Notes under the pieces: model-generated | Database searches by the model: none | Told to the model about the DNA's origin: nothing | The model's input: only the letters and a program-made list of their open reading frames with translations | NCBI RefSeq assembly: GCF_017744675.1 | Contig: NZ_JAGIAV010000003.1 | Coordinates: 290,719-354,718, forward strand | Reading direction: 5' to 3' | DNA from: Flavobacterium sp. | GTDB taxonomy: Bacteria; Bacteroidota; Bacteroidia; Flavobacteriales; Flavobacteriaceae | Length of the DNA stretch: 64,000 bases | Shown here: positions 9,065-16,451 of the stretch, piece after piece | Layout: each line of letters begins with the position of its first letter | Position numbering within the stretch: the stretch's first letter is position 1 | Made by a program: the position numbers and the translations under genes

Positions 9065-9799
9065 ATGGAATACATAAAAATAATGCCCTGCAAAGAATTG
9101 GAACCTTATATTCATTTCTTTTGGGAACTGAAAGGAAATCCATATGAAGCCCAATGGGAACGAGTCTATCCAGACGGCTGCAGCGGAATTATACTAAATC
9201 TAGGAAATGACTGCCTGACCGATAACGGTTCTTTGTCTTTGGAATTTGGAAAAACTTACGCCGTTGGTGCCATGAATTCGTATAAAGACAGTTTAATTGA
9301 TATCGATACCCATTTAGCAGGAGCATGCCTAAAACCTGCCGCTTTTGCAAATTTCTATACATATGATCCACTAAATACATTGATTAATGATACTGTCGAA
9401 TTTGAGAAATCCAATTCATTTAGCGCCAATAAAATATTAAAACAATCCTTCAATTATTTTGACCGCTTCTTTTGGGAAAGAATTAAAAATAAAAACATTC
9501 CGTTGCAATCGGTTATTAATGATATCAATGTGACAAAAGGACAAATTAGCATTTATGAATTAGCCAAAAAGAATTATACAACGGTGAGACAGTTGGAGCG
9601 AAATTTTAAAAAATACATCGGGTTATCGCCAAAAGAATATGCAAATATCATCCGTTTTCAGAATGCATTACATGCTATTGGAAAAACAAACCAAGATCGA
9701 AGCTTGTCTGATATTGCATTTGAGTGCGGTTATTATGATCTTTCGCATTTTAGCAATGAAATAAAACGAAATACCGGACTTTCTCCATCGTCACTATAA
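9065..9799 (+). CDS. AraC-family transcriptional regulator
   Basis: This 244-residue DNA-binding regulator has a C-terminal AraC double helix-turn-helix (about residues 150-244): SIYELAKKNYTTVRQLERNFKKYIGLSPKEYANIIRF, then LSDIAFECGYYDLSHFSNEIKRNTGLSPS. The N-terminal half (YIHFFWELKG, YPDGCSGIILNLG) resembles the sensor domain found in many Bacteroidota AraC-like proteins annotated near stress or drug-response genes. Its ligand is unknown. The ATG at 9065 is chosen over an upstream TTG that lies within the promoter. The dihydrofolate reductase-like gene follows on the same strand after 72 bp and may be co-transcribed or regulated by it. Confidence 0.9.
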   Translation: MEYIKIMPCKELEPYIHFFWELKGNPYEAQWERVYPDGCSGIILNLGNDCLTDNGSLSLEFGKTYAVGAMNSYKDSLIDIDTHLAGACLKPAAFANFYTYDPLNTLINDTVEFEKSNSFSANKILKQSFNYFDRFFWERIKNKNIPLQSVINDINVTKGQISIYELAKKNYTTVRQLERNFKKYIGLSPKEYANIIRFQNALHAIGKTNQDRSLSDIAFECGYYDLSHFSNEIKRNTGLSPSSL

Positions 9800-9871
9800 T
9801 TTGTCGCATTTTTACAAAGTATCATTGTTGATCTGGAAGTATATTTGGATAAACATTCAAAATTAAAACAA

Positions 9872-10405
9872 ATGCGAAAAATATCACTTTTTATTGCTAT
9901 GAGCCTAGACGGATACATTGCAAAGCCAAATGATGATTTGAGTTTTTTAAAATTGGTAGAGAAAGAGGGAGAAGATTATGGTTATGCCGAATTTACAGCA
10001 GACGTAGACACGATAATTATTGGCAGAAAAACGTATGATTATGTTCTTAAAGAAATTGGCCCTTCTCACTACGACAATGGCCAAAGAGATGTGTATGTGA
10101 TAACCCGAACTGAAAGACCGCAAATAGGCAGAACTACTTTTTATACAGGAAGTCTAACAGAACTTATCGACCGATTAAAGTCAGAAAAAGGAAAAAACGT
10201 TTATTGTGACGGTGGTGCCGAAGTAATAAACGAACTGCTGAAAAATAGTTTAATAGATGAATTCATAATTTCAATTATCCCTGTTTTATTGGGTAACGGA
10301 ACCAAACTTTTTAAAGACGAAAGACCTGAACAAATACTTGAATTTATTTCGGCAAAAACATTTGAAACTGGATTAGCACAGTTGCGTTATAAACGGAAAA
10401 TTTAA
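9872..10405 (+). CDS. dihydrofolate reductase / RibD C-terminal-domain family protein
   Basis: This 177-residue protein has the DHFR-like fold of the RibD C-terminal family (YwjB/YyaP type). MRKISLFIAMSLDGYIAKPNDD at the N-terminus, TIIIGRKTYDYVL in the middle and VYCDGGAEVINELL / IISIIPVLLGNGTKLF near the C-terminus are the usual NADPH-binding and fold-defining segments. These stand-alone proteins are probably NAD(P)H-dependent reductases, but most have no proven substrate. The ATG at 9872 is preferred because it starts exactly at the conserved MRKI segment. It follows the AraC regulator on the same strand. A TATATTTG box lies just upstream (9840-9847), so it may also have its own promoter. 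Confidence 0.88.
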   Translation: MRKISLFIAMSLDGYIAKPNDDLSFLKLVEKEGEDYGYAEFTADVDTIIIGRKTYDYVLKEIGPSHYDNGQRDVYVITRTERPQIGRTTFYTGSLTELIDRLKSEKGKNVYCDGGAEVINELLKNSLIDEFIISIIPVLLGNGTKLFKDERPEQILEFISAKTFETGLAQLRYKRKI

Positions 10406-10482
10406 AAAGTTCTGCGTTATATCATTTTGTCCTAGTTTTTGCCTGATTATTACCTGTTTTACTGCGCTGCACTATATATTTT

Positions 10483-10520
10483 TATTAACCTCTAAACAAC
10501 GTAATGCTTTAAGGTTAATA
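10483..10520. repeat. 9-bp inverted repeat abutting a start codon
   Basis: TATTAACCT (10483-10491) is complementary to AGGTTAATA (10512-10520), and the right arm ends one base before the ATG at 10521. The spacer is 20 bp. It could be an operator for a dimeric repressor, or a leader hairpin covering the ribosome-binding region of the downstream gene. Confidence 0.5.
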
Positions 10521-11000
10521 ATGAAAAAAAATAAAGACATATTGAAGATCATTAATAATGCTGTCCTTCAGTTCTATTCCTATAGTGCAGCGCCTTATAC
10601 GGTATCTTTTCCTGTAATTTCAGAAAAAATCCGTTCAGTGCTTTATAATAGTTCCGATTCCTATACTGACATTATTTTAATTTCGCTTTGGGAAGATTAC
10701 ACTAAAGATGATGTAGAAGATTATCTGAAATTTTCGCAAGAATATTTGTCTATTGACACTCCGGAAAATAAAAGAGGATTTCTTGATTATAGAGTGACAC
10801 AAATTTTTCAGGATAAGACTTTTGAAGTATGGAAACAGCAACACGCCTCTTTTGCATTAGGAATTGTAATCAATAGCATTAAGAGTTTTGGCTACCAATC
10901 AAAATTCTACAGCGTTGACGAACTTGAACCTGAGATTAAAAAGGAACTGGCGTCTTTGAGTGGCACTAACTTAAAACAGCATTATGCAATCGTTTTATGA
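10521..11000 (+). CDS. short nitroreductase-like protein, function unknown
   Basis: This is a 159-residue protein with no clear named family. I see a distant resemblance to the nitroreductase fold. The segment SYTDIILISLWEDYTKDDVEDYL corresponds to the buried strand and helix that follow the NQ/QP loop in NfsB-like proteins. VWKQQHASFALGIVINSIKSFGYQSKFYSVDELEPEIKKEL resembles their ...IALGxxLLAAxxLGIDSxPMEGF... region. The N-terminal arginine-rich flavin-phosphate motif typical of active nitroreductases is not evident, and the protein is shorter than the usual 200 or so residues. It could therefore be a degenerate or repurposed member. An inverted repeat sits directly before the start codon. 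The alternative is an unrelated lineage-specific protein. Confidence 0.6.
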   Translation: MKKNKDILKIINNAVLQFYSYSAAPYTVSFPVISEKIRSVLYNSSDSYTDIILISLWEDYTKDDVEDYLKFSQEYLSIDTPENKRGFLDYRVTQIFQDKTFEVWKQQHASFALGIVINSIKSFGYQSKFYSVDELEPEIKKELASLSGTNLKQHYAIVL

Positions 11001-11009
11001 GGAAGACTT

Positions 11010-11897
11010 CTATACAAATCGCGCATTAATGTTTTTTCTGTATTCAGACGGGGTAAGTCCGGTAACTCTTTTAAATAGTCTTGCAAAATAAGACGGATCG
11101 TCGAAATTGAGATCGTAGCTTATTTCAGATACTGATTTAGTAGCATTCCATAATAAAATCTGGCTTTCTAGTATAGCGGTTTCAATTATAACTTCTTTTG
11201 AACTTTTATGAAAATATTTCTTAACGCATCTGTTCAAATAATTTTCTGAAACGGCTAATGAATCTGCATAAAAAGCAACATTCTTTTCATTTAAGAAATT
11301 CTGAAAAACCATCAATTTAAACTCGATCGCTACTTGCTGCATTCGCGAAACAGGTTTATGCTGTCCAGATAAATCTAGAATTTTATACATCAAGGCTTGC
11401 GCCAAACCATTTCCCACAAGTTCATTTGGCATTTCAGCATTATATTCCGTCGAGAGCAGTTTCAAGACAGTGTAAATCCATTCGTTATTTTCTTTATTTA
11501 ATTTCAGAACGGGATCGACAGTATAAAGGCTAAGCAGTTTTTCTTTGTCAAAAAAGGAAGATAACGTTTCTTTTTTCATCAATACAAAATAGCCTTTCAT
11601 GTCTTGGGAAACTTCCTGAAGCGAGTTCATCGTTCCTGCTGGAACCAAAATAAGCGTACCAGATTCGATATAATATTTCTGCGTACCTATTATATGCTCG
11701 ATATGCCCTTCCTTGAGATAAAATAAAAAACTATAATCTGTTTGAATAAAAGGAATCGGTAGCCTAAAAAGATCTGTAAAAAGACTTAAAGGATAAATTT
11801 GCAGCGGTGTAGTCTGCCATTTAAAATGATGCGGAATATCTTTTAAATACTTGCCAATAAAAAATTCCGATGATATAAGTTTTTCCAATTTTGGCAT
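11010..11897 (-). CDS. AraC-family transcriptional regulator with cupin-like sensor
   Basis: This 295-residue regulator has a C-terminal AraC helix-turn-helix pair (about 195-295): NVAFYADSLAVSENYLNRCVKKYFHKSSKEVI, then SVSEISYDLNFDDPSYFARLFKRVTGLTPSEYRK. The N-terminal part (YSFLFYLKEGHIEHIIGTQKYYIESGTLILVPAG) looks like a cupin/AraC-ligand domain. It converges with the nitroreductase-like gene (ends 10 bp apart). On its upstream side lies the azurin/cytochrome-b terminator, so it is a single-gene unit. Its target is not shown by the context. Confidence 0.9.
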   Translation of the reverse strand: MPKLEKLISSEFFIGKYLKDIPHHFKWQTTPLQIYPLSLFTDLFRLPIPFIQTDYSFLFYLKEGHIEHIIGTQKYYIESGTLILVPAGTMNSLQEVSQDMKGYFVLMKKETLSSFFDKEKLLSLYTVDPVLKLNKENNEWIYTVLKLLSTEYNAEMPNELVGNGLAQALMYKILDLSGQHKPVSRMQQVAIEFKLMVFQNFLNEKNVAFYADSLAVSENYLNRCVKKYFHKSSKEVIIETAILESQILLWNATKSVSEISYDLNFDDPSYFARLFKRVTGLTPSEYRKNINARFV

Positions 11898-12040
11898 ATT
11901 CTTTTTATCTGCTGATAAATGAACCTAAAAATGCTATTCATTTTCATTTATTTCACAAATATCCAAATTCTTTTACAACACACAAAGAATGATACTCCTA
12001 AAGCCTACTCGGCTGATTGTTAAAAAATCTCTTTTACTAT

Positions 12041-12075
12041 AAAAAAAATGCCGTCTGCTTAGAAGGCAGACGGCA
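12041..12075 (-). terminator. strong intrinsic terminator of the azurin operon
   Basis: TGCCGTCTGC (12049-12058) and GCAGACGGCA (12066-12075) form a perfect 10-bp GC-rich stem with a 7-nt loop. On the minus strand it is followed by eight T (positions 12048-12041). It starts 17 nt after the stop of the cytochrome-b-like gene. Confidence 0.92.
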
Positions 12076-12092
12076 AATTAACAATTTAAAAA

Positions 12093-12530
12093 CTAAAAAT
12101 TAGCAAGCCAAGCTTTCCACGGAATCCTTGAAAGAATTAATAAAAAACCTATGGAATAAAAAATTGCAATTTTTTTAAATTTAGCAGTATCGCCAGTAGC
12201 TCTTTTAGACTTTGAATAGCCTATTGTTATAAGAACTATTGCAATTATCATAACTAAAGGATGTTCGAGTCCATAGAGTCTTGATACTGAATTTTTCATC
12301 ATTTCGCCAGAAACATTAGAAGCGCCTAGAGGAGAAAGAAAATATAAAATAAGCCCTAAAACAAACTGCAAGTGAGACGCTAAGAGACCTAACAGAATTA
12401 TTGTTTTCGATTTCTTAGTAAACAATGCCTTTTTTGACAAACTATAAAAAGCATATAGTATTGAAATTAAAAGAAAGAGCAGTGTAATATCTGCAGCAAA
12501 TGAATGCAGATTCTTAAATCCGATGTACAT
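12093..12530 (-). CDS. four-helix membrane protein, cytochrome-b-like
   Basis: This is a 145-residue integral membrane protein with four predicted membrane segments (about 12-30, 43-65, 90-108 and 122-140). The N-terminal MYIGFKNLHSFAADI and the mid-protein HLQFVLGLILYFLSP place it with small Bacteroidota membrane proteins often labelled 'cytochrome B'. The conserved His residues (H9, H53, H94) could be heme ligands, but this is inference. The gene starts 12 bp after the azurin stop and ends at a strong terminator, so the two form an operon. Co-location with azurin suggests a role in periplasmic electron transfer. Confidence 0.7.
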   Translation of the reverse strand: MYIGFKNLHSFAADITLLFLLISILYAFYSLSKKALFTKKSKTIILLGLLASHLQFVLGLILYFLSPLGASNVSGEMMKNSVSRLYGLEHPLVMIIAIVLITIGYSKSKRATGDTAKFKKIAIFYSIGFLLILSRIPWKAWLANF

Positions 12531-12542
12531 ATCTACAATAAT

Positions 12543-13064
12543 TTATTCTACAATTAATACTCCTTTCATTTGAGAATAATGCCCTGGGAAAGAACACAAA
12601 TAGTTGTATTGTCCTTTCTCTGGTGCCATAAACTCAATAGTAACACTTTCTCCGCCTCCAATCATTTTAGTGCTGGCGATTGTTTTTAAAGAAGCCTCTT
12701 TACTTAGCTTATATTCTGGCCCTTGCCCTTGAGCTACTTCTGCACCAAAATCGGCTGGATCAATTCCCTTTTTTAACAGTACAAAGTTGTGCCCCATAGC
12801 GGTTTTAGGCATTTTACCAATATGCTTTAAAGTCAGCTTGACCAATTTTCCCGCTTGCACCTTAATTTCAGATTGGTCATATCTCATATTGTCATCTGAT
12901 AGTAAGACCACGCTTGTAATACTGTCGTTCACTGGCTCGAGATTAACCTGTTCTTCTTCGTATGCTGGCGCACTCACATGTTCGTCTTTTTTACTTTCTT
13001 TCTGTCCGCAGGAAATTACCATAAGAGAGCAGGAAAATAGTATGCTTAAGATTTCCTTTTTCAT
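12543..13064 (-). CDS. azurin-type blue copper lipoprotein
   Basis: This 173-residue type-1 copper protein carries single electrons in the periplasm. A lipoprotein leader ends in LMVISCGQK (Cys 19), followed by an acidic, flexible linker up to about residue 45. The cupredoxin domain shows the azurin ligand set: His92 in MGHNFVLL, then Cys157, His162 and Met166 in YLCSFPGHYSQMKG. Length without leader and linker is about 128 residues, as in azurins. It is the first gene of a two-gene operon with the cytochrome-b-like protein. A TAGTTTTG box on the minus strand (13090-13097 in plus coordinates) lies 26 bp upstream and fits a -7 element. Confidence 0.93.
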   Translation of the reverse strand: MKKEILSILFSCSLMVISCGQKESKKDEHVSAPAYEEEQVNLEPVNDSITSVVLLSDDNMRYDQSEIKVQAGKLVKLTLKHIGKMPKTAMGHNFVLLKKGIDPADFGAEVAQGQGPEYKLSKEASLKTIASTKMIGGGESVTIEFMAPEKGQYNYLCSFPGHYSQMKGVLIVE

Positions 13065-13089
13065 TTTTTTTATCTTGAATGTTATTTGA

Positions 13090-13097
13090 CAAAACTA
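13090..13097 (-). promoter_or_regulatory. putative -7 box of the azurin operon
   Basis: The plus-strand CAAAACTA reads TAGTTTTG on the minus strand, an exact TAnnTTTG match 26 bp before the azurin ATG. I see no good -33 TTG/TTTG box at the usual spacing, so confidence is limited. Confidence 0.4.
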
Positions 13098-13197
13098 CTC
13101 TCAAAAAAAAGGAACTTCTATAACAGAAAAGGAATAAAACAGGACAAATCGTGCATAGTCAAACTGGAAAATAGTTTTAGATTGGCGAGCTACTGCA

Positions 13198-13542
13198 TTA
13201 CGGCAAGCTGTAGATCTGTTCCATCTTCAGCCATTTTTCGCCCTCTTTTGCTCCAGGTGGCGCTTGCTGAAATTTCCACATTAGCCGCTCCCACTCCTGA
13301 ACCTCTGTGTTTGCAGCATCCATGAGCTGTTTTCTTTCGGGTGTAAAAGTTTCATCCACTTCCATAATCATAAATAATCTGTTGGCTAACAGGTAAATTT
13401 CCATAGAAACTATTCCGGCATCTTTAATGCTTTTAGTGATTTCGGGACGTGCATTTTCTGCAAGATGGTACTTTTTATATTCTTCTATAAGCTCTGGATT
13501 ATCAATCAGATCGCAGGCATAACATATTCTTTTTAACGGCAT
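13198..13542 (-). CDS. L-rhamnose/L-fucose mutarotase-family protein
   Basis: This 114-residue protein of the RhaM-type mutarotase family interconverts the alpha and beta anomers of a 6-deoxy sugar. EEYKKYHLAENARPEI matches the catalytic segment of E. coli RhaM, where the key His corresponds to H26 here. EIYLLANRLFMIMEVD and the tryptophan-containing EWERLMWKFQQAPPG segment, ending in MEQIYSLP, complete the family pattern. It starts 10 bp after the stop of the GH31 gene on the same strand, so they are almost certainly co-transcribed. No rhamnose catabolic genes are nearby, but a GH29 fucosidase is in the same locus. L-fucose from fucosylated side chains is therefore the likely substrate; this is inference. 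Confidence 0.88.
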   Translation of the reverse strand: MPLKRICYACDLIDNPELIEEYKKYHLAENARPEITKSIKDAGIVSMEIYLLANRLFMIMEVDETFTPERKQLMDAANTEVQEWERLMWKFQQAPPGAKEGEKWLKMEQIYSLP

Positions 13543-13552
13543 ACCTTTCTTC

Positions 13553-15949
13553 TTAAAGTTTAAATTCTATTTTTTTTCCTTTATAAGTCAACACTTTTTT
13601 AGTTCCGTCTGGCAGCACAATGGTAAAAGTTCTTTCAGATAACATGCCTTTATATTGTCCTCTTCGGTTAGAAAGAGTTAATTTTTTCTGCTTGTCGTTA
13701 TAGCTGAAATCAATTTCTGTGTAGGCCCCTTTTTCATAATTATAATTATCAAATTCATCTTCATAAAGTGTAAAGAAACCATCCTTTCCTGGATATACTT
13801 TTATTTGAAGATTGTCCCATTTTTTTTCCTCAGCAAACTGCACTTGAGGTCCCATTGGAAGTATAGCGCCTTCCTTTACAAACAGCGGTATCATGTCAAG
13901 CGTTGTTTTTCTGGTAATCTCTTGACCGCCTTGCAGTTTTTCGTTTGTCCAGAAATCATACCAGCCGCTTCCAGCAGGAAGATAAACGGTTCTTGATTTT
14001 TCTATTGTAAAATCTATATTCTGCTTTTGATTCTGGCCTTCTTTTATTTTTTCGGGTGTATATTGAGCCTCAACCACTGGCGCAACCAAAATAGATTTTC
14101 CAAACATAAATTCATCTTTAATATCCCAGCTTTTAGAATCAGCCACAAAATCCATAAATAATGCCCTCATAAAACTAGAATCTTTATGAGTTACTTCCCA
14201 TGATGTCGAATAAATGTACGGCAACAACGAATAGCGTAGATTTATAAATTTCTCAATTGCATCGTATACCGGTTCCCCTTTATGACCAAAGTTATAGATC
14301 TCGCGAGGTATATCTGTACCATGAGAACGCATCATCGGGTTAAAAGCACCAAATTGCAGCCAACGAACATAAAGCTCACGAAACAACGGACTATCTGCTC
14401 CAGAAACTTCTCCTTTTTGATTGTAAACTCCAGCAAAAAAACCTCCAATATCTGAATTCCAATTCGGCATACCGGTAAGGGTAAAATTAAGTCCCGCCGG
14501 AATCTGGGCACGCAGGTTTTGCCAACTAGACTCAACGTCACCCGTCCATGTATTGGCACCATAACGCTGTTGGCCAGCAAAAGCAGATCTTGTCAATATG
14601 AAAACTCGCTTGTCTGAAGTCTCCTTTCGCTGATGATCGTAAACTCCACCTACAGTCATCAAAGGATAAGCATTTCGCACCTTTCTAAAAGTTCCCAAAT
14701 AGGTTTTGGTATCATAATCTTCTGGCTTTACCCAAAGATGATCAGGCTCTGTAGAATCCATCCACCAGCCGTCAATTCCTTTTGCAAAAAGGCCTTCGCT
14801 TGCATACTTCCAATAAATGTCTCTGGCCTTTGGGTTATAAGCGTCATAAACACGCACTCCAGAAGGATAATCTTTTTTGGGCGGAAAAATTTCGCTGCCA
14901 GATTCGGGCCAAGTCAGAAAATCAAACAGCATTCCGTTATTATTCAACTCATTATAAGGCTTGGTTTTTGGTCCAAACGAAGACCAGATCGAAATAATCA
15001 GATGAGCATTCAGTCCATGAATTTCATCCACCATTTTTTGAGGCTCCGAAAATTCAGGATTAAGAAACTCCATTGCATTCCATAAATAATTATTTCCCCA
15101 ATACTGCCAGTCTTGGATTATTCCGTCTAGAGGCACTCCCAGTTCACGGTATTTTTTTACCACGCCAACTATTTCGTTTTGGCTTTTATAACGTTCCTTA
15201 CTTTGCCAAAAACCATACGTCCAAAGCGGAAACATTGGAGCACTTCCTGTAAGCTTTCTCATTTGCGAAACCACTCCATCGGCATTTTTACCGTACATAA
15301 AATAGTAATCTACTCCATCACCCACATTAGATTCAAATGAAGTTCCGTTGGCACTGTCTTTAAACTCTGTTGGAGCATAATTATCCCAAAAAAGTCCATA
15401 TCCTTTTACCGACTGGAAAAAAGTTACAGCATCTTCTGTATTTCCTTGTTCCAAACGATAATTTTGATTTCTTTGGTTTAAATCTCCTCTCTGGTGCTGT
15501 CCTAATCCATATATAGGTTCGTTTTTGTCTAAATCAAATGCCTGATATACGGTATAAGAATCCGTATCGGTATCTTTTACAGGTTTAAATTTTGTTCCCT
15601 GTTTTTTCTCACGAAGTAAAGTTTGATCTGAACTTGCAAATGAGATTTCTCCTGTTGGGAATTGCACCGTAACATTAAGACGTTCGGATTTTAAAACCAA
15701 TTGGTTATCTTGACTTTTTACTGTAAAAGGAGTAGCTGACGGCTTCATGATTACCGAAAGGCTTTCTTTAGAATAAACTCCCGCCGCGGGATATTTTATA
15801 ACTCTTACAATCGAAGGACTGTAAAACTGAATTTCTATTGTATTTCCATCTGCTTCGGTTTTTATTCCAAGACTTGTTTTCTCATACTTCTGCCCGTAGC
15901 TAATCACACAGAAAAGCAAAGGACAAATTAATTGGTAGATAAATTTCAT
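13553..15949 (-). CDS. GH31 alpha-glycosidase, probable alpha-xylosidase (no PA14)
   Basis: This 798-residue secreted GH31 enzyme has a type I signal peptide ending near CVISYGQ. It comprises an N-terminal beta-sandwich (PIYGLGQHQRGDL), a TIM barrel and a C-terminal part with DUF5110-like LYEDEFDNYNYEKGAY. The catalytic nucleophile is D398 in GIDGWWMDSTEPD. The acid/base is D471 in NTWTGDVESSW. GH31 covers alpha-glucosidases and alpha-xylosidases; the xyloglucan context favours alpha-xylosidase. It lacks the PA14 insert seen in the divergent GH31 gene, so the two probably act on different ends or substituents. It is transcribed with the mutarotase from the shared divergent region 15950-16451. 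Confidence 0.9.
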   Translation of the reverse strand: MKFIYQLICPLLFCVISYGQKYEKTSLGIKTEADGNTIEIQFYSPSIVRVIKYPAAGVYSKESLSVIMKPSATPFTVKSQDNQLVLKSERLNVTVQFPTGEISFASSDQTLLREKKQGTKFKPVKDTDTDSYTVYQAFDLDKNEPIYGLGQHQRGDLNQRNQNYRLEQGNTEDAVTFFQSVKGYGLFWDNYAPTEFKDSANGTSFESNVGDGVDYYFMYGKNADGVVSQMRKLTGSAPMFPLWTYGFWQSKERYKSQNEIVGVVKKYRELGVPLDGIIQDWQYWGNNYLWNAMEFLNPEFSEPQKMVDEIHGLNAHLIISIWSSFGPKTKPYNELNNNGMLFDFLTWPESGSEIFPPKKDYPSGVRVYDAYNPKARDIYWKYASEGLFAKGIDGWWMDSTEPDHLWVKPEDYDTKTYLGTFRKVRNAYPLMTVGGVYDHQRKETSDKRVFILTRSAFAGQQRYGANTWTGDVESSWQNLRAQIPAGLNFTLTGMPNWNSDIGGFFAGVYNQKGEVSGADSPLFRELYVRWLQFGAFNPMMRSHGTDIPREIYNFGHKGEPVYDAIEKFINLRYSLLPYIYSTSWEVTHKDSSFMRALFMDFVADSKSWDIKDEFMFGKSILVAPVVEAQYTPEKIKEGQNQKQNIDFTIEKSRTVYLPAGSGWYDFWTNEKLQGGQEITRKTTLDMIPLFVKEGAILPMGPQVQFAEEKKWDNLQIKVYPGKDGFFTLYEDEFDNYNYEKGAYTEIDFSYNDKQKKLTLSNRRGQYKGMLSERTFTIVLPDGTKKVLTYKGKKIEFKL

Positions 15950-16144
15950 TTTGATAGTTTGATAGTTAATAGTATTATAGTTTTATTTTTTTGGTTTGTA
16001 TATTATGAAAAGCAGGAGCCTAAGATTTTTTTCTGATGTAGCAATTCAAAAAAAGGGGCATATGATCTTCGAAAAAGCCTTTTAATATATGCCTCGAAAT
16101 TTTGCAGATGCTAATGTACTCTTTAGTCGGCAGGTGTAAAAAAA

Positions 16145-16176
16145 ATGATACATTTTGACCTGTCATAAAATACATT
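16145..16176. repeat. tandem regulatory repeat R1 (candidate HTCS site)
   Basis: This is the first of two 32-bp direct repeats. Conserved blocks are ATGATACAT (first nine bases), CCTGTCA (positions 15-21) and a final A-rich stretch ending in CATT. Inside it, ATACAT occurs twice, at 16148-16153 and 16170-16175, which is 22 bp apart or two helical turns. That arrangement is expected for paired AraC-type DNA-binding domains. Confidence 0.6.
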
Positions 16177-16206
16177 CCATTCCCCTCACGGTCTTCAATA
16201 AGCATA

Positions 16207-16238
16207 ATGATACATAAGAGCCTGTCAAATAACACATT
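16207..16238. repeat. tandem regulatory repeat R2 (candidate HTCS site)
   Basis: This second copy is 24/32 identical to R1 with differences confined to the spacers. It begins 62 bp after R1, close to six helical turns. ATACAT (16210-16215) and ACACAT (16232-16237) again lie 22 bp apart. Confidence 0.6.
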
Positions 16239-16451
16239 TATATCCCATATGCTCTTTCATTAAAGGATATTTTTACACCCTGACACAATCGATTTAGCAA
16301 TAGGGTTCTAATAAGCTTTTGCAGTCTAAAAATACAGATTGCTAATAGCTTTACAGAAATTCAAATTTCAGCTCCATCAGTTTCCTATGCTTATAAGTCG
16401 AGAAATCACAAAACTGCTAATTATCATATAAACCATTCGTAACCAAAAAAC

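Larger units (their letters stand above)
15950..16451. promoter_or_regulatory. 502-bp divergent control region between two GH31 genes
   Basis: No convincing gene lies here. The region must hold the promoters of both the GH31-mutarotase unit (minus) and the GH31/PA14-GH42-esterase unit (plus). It contains two 32-bp direct repeats (16145-16176 and 16207-16238) and an 8-bp inverted repeat TTAGCAAT/ATTGCTAA (16294-16301 and 16338-16345). I could not find a perfect TAnnTTTG box with correct spacing for either side, which fits activator-dependent promoters. The 71-residue minus-strand reading frame at 16020-16235 covers both repeats and is not accepted. Confidence 0.6.

Noticed and set aside
14633..15085. 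150-residue plus-strand frame inside GH31
   Set aside because: It is the shadow of an unambiguous GH31 catalytic domain on the minus strand.
16020..16235. 71-residue minus-strand frame in the divergent GH31 region
   Set aside because: It covers the two tandem regulatory repeats, has no domain and no signal peptide.
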